Of a DNA stretch of 8,582 nucleotides, positions 7,101-8,582 are shown in pieces. Source of the DNA: Prevotella sp. (GTDB lineage Bacteria; Bacteroidota; Bacteroidia; Bacteroidales; Bacteroidaceae); assembly GCA_017541365.1 (NCBI GenBank), contig JAFXZF010000095.1, positions 1-8,582 of the forward strand, given 5' to 3'. The position numbers and the translations under genes were made by a program. Positions within the stretch are counted from its first letter, which is position 1. Each line of letters starts with the position of its first letter. The notes below the pieces were generated by a model, which was not told where the DNA came from, ran no database searches, and saw nothing but the letters and a program-made list of their open reading frames with translations.

Positions 7101-7227
7101 GATGATAATAGCCCAAAGCTCGTTCTGGATGCCTGTAGGCGTAACTATCTTCGCGGGAGGTATCGGCTCTCTCATCATGGTTGTCACCATGCTACCGGTT
7201 ATTTATTGGAAAGTATCAACTAAATAA
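4120..7227 (+). CDS. RND-family efflux permease (AcrB/HAE-type), inner membrane
   Basis: A 1035-residue resistance-nodulation-division transporter, driven by proton flux, that should export a hydrophobic or amphiphilic compound through the adjacent adaptor and channel. It shows the family duplication: TM1 (about 15-36), a periplasmic porter/docking loop (37-342), TM2-TM6 (343-492), TM7 (527-548), a second large loop (549-866) and TM8-TM12 (867-1030). TM4 carries VLGMIVDNSIVVID, with Asp407 present but Asn408 where AcrB has its second Asp. TM10 carries Arg934-Asn935-Glu936 in place of the AcrB Lys-Asn-Ala. Arg977 and Thr984 in TM11 appear to match AcrB Arg971 and Thr978. ATG at 4120 is preferred over GTG 4093: it gives the standard cytoplasmic N-terminus and a one-base gap from the adaptor stop, implying tight translational coupling. 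Confidence 0.96.
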   Translation: MGKKTSWLKWPLKHYSISLLIVGILFVLGIYGMYVMPKDEFPHATIRQGVVVAVYPGATSEEVEQQVARPLERYLFTYGEVNRAKTTTTSQNGMCIVMVKLNDDVNNKDEVWSKIKHGLNAFKPQLPSGVLAIVVNDDFGNTSALLIAIESNQRSYRELKQYSDDLSDRLRRIPSVANVKLFGEQKEQISLYIDRKRLQAYGIGQQMLFSQLQTQGITTMSGSIDDSDQQIPIHVASTTNSEEEIASMIIFSDPASGKVVRVRDIARVEREYEPMASRIEQNGHPCVLLSMEMTPGNNVMQYGEDVDRVLDEFRTSVLPEDVNVTRIADKPKVVTMSITSFLRDLLISMAIIIIVMMVLFPLRSAIVAAITIPLSTFVSVAIMYMVGIELNIVTLAALIVVLGMIVDNSIVVIDGYLEYLGKGYEPKVAAIESARQYFMPMMLATICICAIFFPFLFTMKGIFRDCLEAFPWTITINLMVSLILAVTVIPFLEVRIIKPDKVSTDGNAITHWVQNTYNRVLAWTFKNPWLTIVGGIGIILLSTIIVPTLKIRLFPYADRDQFAVEIFLPDGKGMKETEVIADSVRHVLQKDERIVDITSFIGCSSPRFMDAYAPQMAGANYAQFIVNTKSDQATIDLLAEYQPRLSEIFPNAYVKFKRLDYLEVNELEYRFYGDNLDSLHVAAERLMERMRKMPELEWVHTDFMQPYPIINVELDPVASAQLGFTRASAQLAIGATSSNLRVGQIWEGNYDLPIVVKDDTDMTFSGIGSLGMSSPMSMLSGAINNTNSTVPLSQIAKVKPKWSESRIQHRGGERCITVTAQFANGVFTAPVEKEIARIMQNEIQMPQSVRSEVGGEIEYGDEAMPQIFGGIAIALVIVFFFLLFNFKKYGITTICMAALGLMTPGALIGLGLMNRALGLTSIFGLITLMGMIMRNEILIFEHAIQQRRKLLSESEENDRQAYNEAVKRAAYDAGKRRMVPIFLTTATTAVGVVPMIIAQSSFWMPVGVTIFAGGIGSLIMVVTMLPVIYWKVSTK

Positions 7228-7297
7228 AGTCAAAGGTCAAAAGTCAAAGGTCAAAGGTCAAAAGCCATAGACTAGAAGACCTTAGACCTTAGACAAA
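7228..7297 (+). repeat. Tandem heptamer array between permease and channel genes
   Basis: A 7-nt period runs in phase for ten units right after the permease stop: AGTCAAA, GGTCAAA, AGTCAAA, GGTCAAA, GGTCAAA, then the diverged AGCCATA and GACTAGA, then AGACCTT twice and AGACAAA. The array fills nearly all of the 78-base gap and ends eight bases before the ATG of the channel gene. No promoter or terminator is seen in it, so the genes are probably co-transcribed across it. Confidence 0.85.
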
Positions 7298-7305
7298 ACA
7301 AAAGA

Positions 7306-8582
7306 ATGAAAACAACCCTATCCCTCATAGCCTTGTGCTGCGCAATGTCAGCCTCGGCACAGACATACACCTTGAGTCAGCTCAAGGACTCCGCACTCAA
7401 CAATAACATCGCCATACGAAGCGCGAGGCATTCCATTGATGCCGCACAGCATCAGCGCAAGGAGGCATTCTCAAAGTATTTCCCTAACTTAAGCGGCACA
7501 GGACTTTGGTTCAATGCCGACAAAGGAATGGCGAAGATGGACATCAACCCATCTGAGTATATCACGCCCGAACTGGGTGCATCACTTGCTCAGATGCTAC
7601 CTCCCGAAGCCCTCGCCTCTTTGGGAAGTCCGATGAGCATGACCATGATGAAAAACGGAACGATAGCAGGTATCACGGCCGTTCAGCCCGTCTTTGCAGG
7701 AGGTCAGATTGTCAATGGCAACCGTCTGGCGAAAGTAGGAGAGGACGTAAGCCGACTGCAACTGCAACTGTCTCAGAAAGAGGTGGAGAGACAGACGGAG
7801 CAGTACTACTGGCAACTCGTCACCTTGCAAGAGAAACTGAAGACCATCGAAACCGTTCAAGCCCTGTTGGCAGACATTCATAAGGATGTGGATGTGGCAG
7901 TACGTGCAGGTGTAGCCATGCGCAACGACCTTCTTCAGGTGCAGCTCCGTCAGAATGATGTAGAGAGCAATAAGGTAAAACTGAACAACGGTATCAATAT
8001 CGTGCGTATGCTTCTGGCTCAGTACTGCGGAATCAACAGCAATCAGTTTAGCGTGAAGAGTGCAGAAATCAGGGATGTCTCTTCAATACAAGCCACCAGA
8101 CAGGACTATGATCAGGCTTTGCAGCACACAACCGAATACCAGTTGCTGAACAAACAGGTGGAGGCTACCAAACTGCAACGCAAGATGGAGATAGGCAAGA
8201 ATATGCCGACCGTGGGCGTAGGTGCAGGGTATAACTACCACAACCTGTTGGATAACGACCGCACCTTTGGCATGATCTTCGCCACCGTCAATGTCCCGAT
8301 ATCCGACTGGTGGGGAGGCTCACACTCCATCAAGCGCAAGAAGATAGAGCAGCAGAAAGCAGAGGAACAGCTTGCCGATAACTCCGAGTTGCTTAAAATC
8401 CGTATGCAAAACGCATGGAACAACGTGGAGGAGGCATACCAACAGCTCCAGATTGCGCATCGCAGCATAGAACAGGCAGAGGAGAACCTGCGTCTGAACC
8501 GTGACTACTACAAGGCAGGAACAAGCCGTATGTCAGACCTTCTCGAAGCCCAGTTGCTCTATCAGCAGTCGCTCGACAAGCG
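7306..8582 (+). CDS. TolC-like outer-membrane efflux channel (3' partial)
   Basis: The first 425 residues of an outer-membrane efflux protein; the frame is open at the right edge. In this family three protomers form a beta-barrel with a long periplasmic alpha-tunnel that docks on the adaptor. A Sec signal peptide is clear (MKTTLSLIALCCAMSASA, likely cleaved before Gln19). Long Gln/Glu-rich helices carry the two family repeats: AGVAMRNDLLQVQLRQND (about 201-218) and AGTSRMSDLLEAQLLYQQS (about 404-422). Beta-strand segments lie near 55-75, 118-132 and 303-333, the last with GVGAGYNYHN and VNVPISDWWGG. Homologues run to roughly 440-490 residues, so only the C-terminal end is missing. ATG 7306 is the start that yields the signal peptide; it follows the heptamer array and an A-rich leader. 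It is the third gene of the pump operon. Confidence 0.93.
   Translation, partial: MKTTLSLIALCCAMSASAQTYTLSQLKDSALNNNIAIRSARHSIDAAQHQRKEAFSKYFPNLSGTGLWFNADKGMAKMDINPSEYITPELGASLAQMLPPEALASLGSPMSMTMMKNGTIAGITAVQPVFAGGQIVNGNRLAKVGEDVSRLQLQLSQKEVERQTEQYYWQLVTLQEKLKTIETVQALLADIHKDVDVAVRAGVAMRNDLLQVQLRQNDVESNKVKLNNGINIVRMLLAQYCGINSNQFSVKSAEIRDVSSIQATRQDYDQALQHTTEYQLLNKQVEATKLQRKMEIGKNMPTVGVGAGYNYHNLLDNDRTFGMIFATVNVPISDWWGGSHSIKRKKIEQQKAEEQLADNSELLKIRMQNAWNNVEEAYQQLQIAHRSIEQAEENLRLNRDYYKAGTSRMSDLLEAQLLYQQSLDK

Noticed and set aside
7228..7297. Heptamer array as a CRISPR or integration site
   Set aside because: Units are only 7 bp with no spacers, no cas genes or integrase are present, and the array sits between two genes of one operon.

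Overview
The window reads as a chromosomal segment of a member of the Bacteroidales, most likely Prevotella or a close relative. The evidence is a PorX-type regulator (the response regulator/PglZ protein of Bacteroidetes linked to type IX secretion), promoters matching the Bacteroidetes -7 consensus TAnnTTTG, A-rich ribosome-binding regions without clear Shine-Dalgarno sites, and tandem heptanucleotide repeats. Assignment to genus is inference.

Layout. Positions 2-1270 (+) hold the 3' part of porX; its receiver domain lies left of the window. A 108-base gap with a GC-rich inverted repeat leads to tsaE (1379-1792, +), a tRNA t6A-modification ATPase. A strong intrinsic terminator (1817-1852) closes this block. 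An AraC-family regulator (1866-2750, -) converges on the terminator. A 348-base divergent intergenic region (2751-3098) then separates it from a three-gene tripartite efflux operon on the + strand: lipoprotein-type periplasmic adaptor (3099-4118), RND inner-membrane permease (4120-7227, one base after the adaptor stop) and a TolC-like outer-membrane channel (7306 to the window end, incomplete).

How the genes work together. Adaptor, permease and outer-membrane factor should form one envelope-spanning pump. The divergent AraC protein is its likely local regulator. The divergent region carries a perfect 13-bp inverted repeat (2968-2980 and 3033-3045), and each copy lies 20 or 21 bp upstream of a TAnnTTTG element facing outward towards one of the two transcription units. 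This is the most informative regulatory signal in the window. It suggests one regulator acting at the -33 region of both promoters.

A second theme is tandem heptamer repeats in three places and three unit families: inside the porX coding sequence (312-346), as a pair of inverted arrays in the presumed araC leader (2768-2917), and between permease and channel genes (7228-7297). I found no wholly unknown multi-gene system. The novelty here lies in the operator/promoter symmetry, the heptamer repeats and some unusual residues in the pump's proton-relay region.
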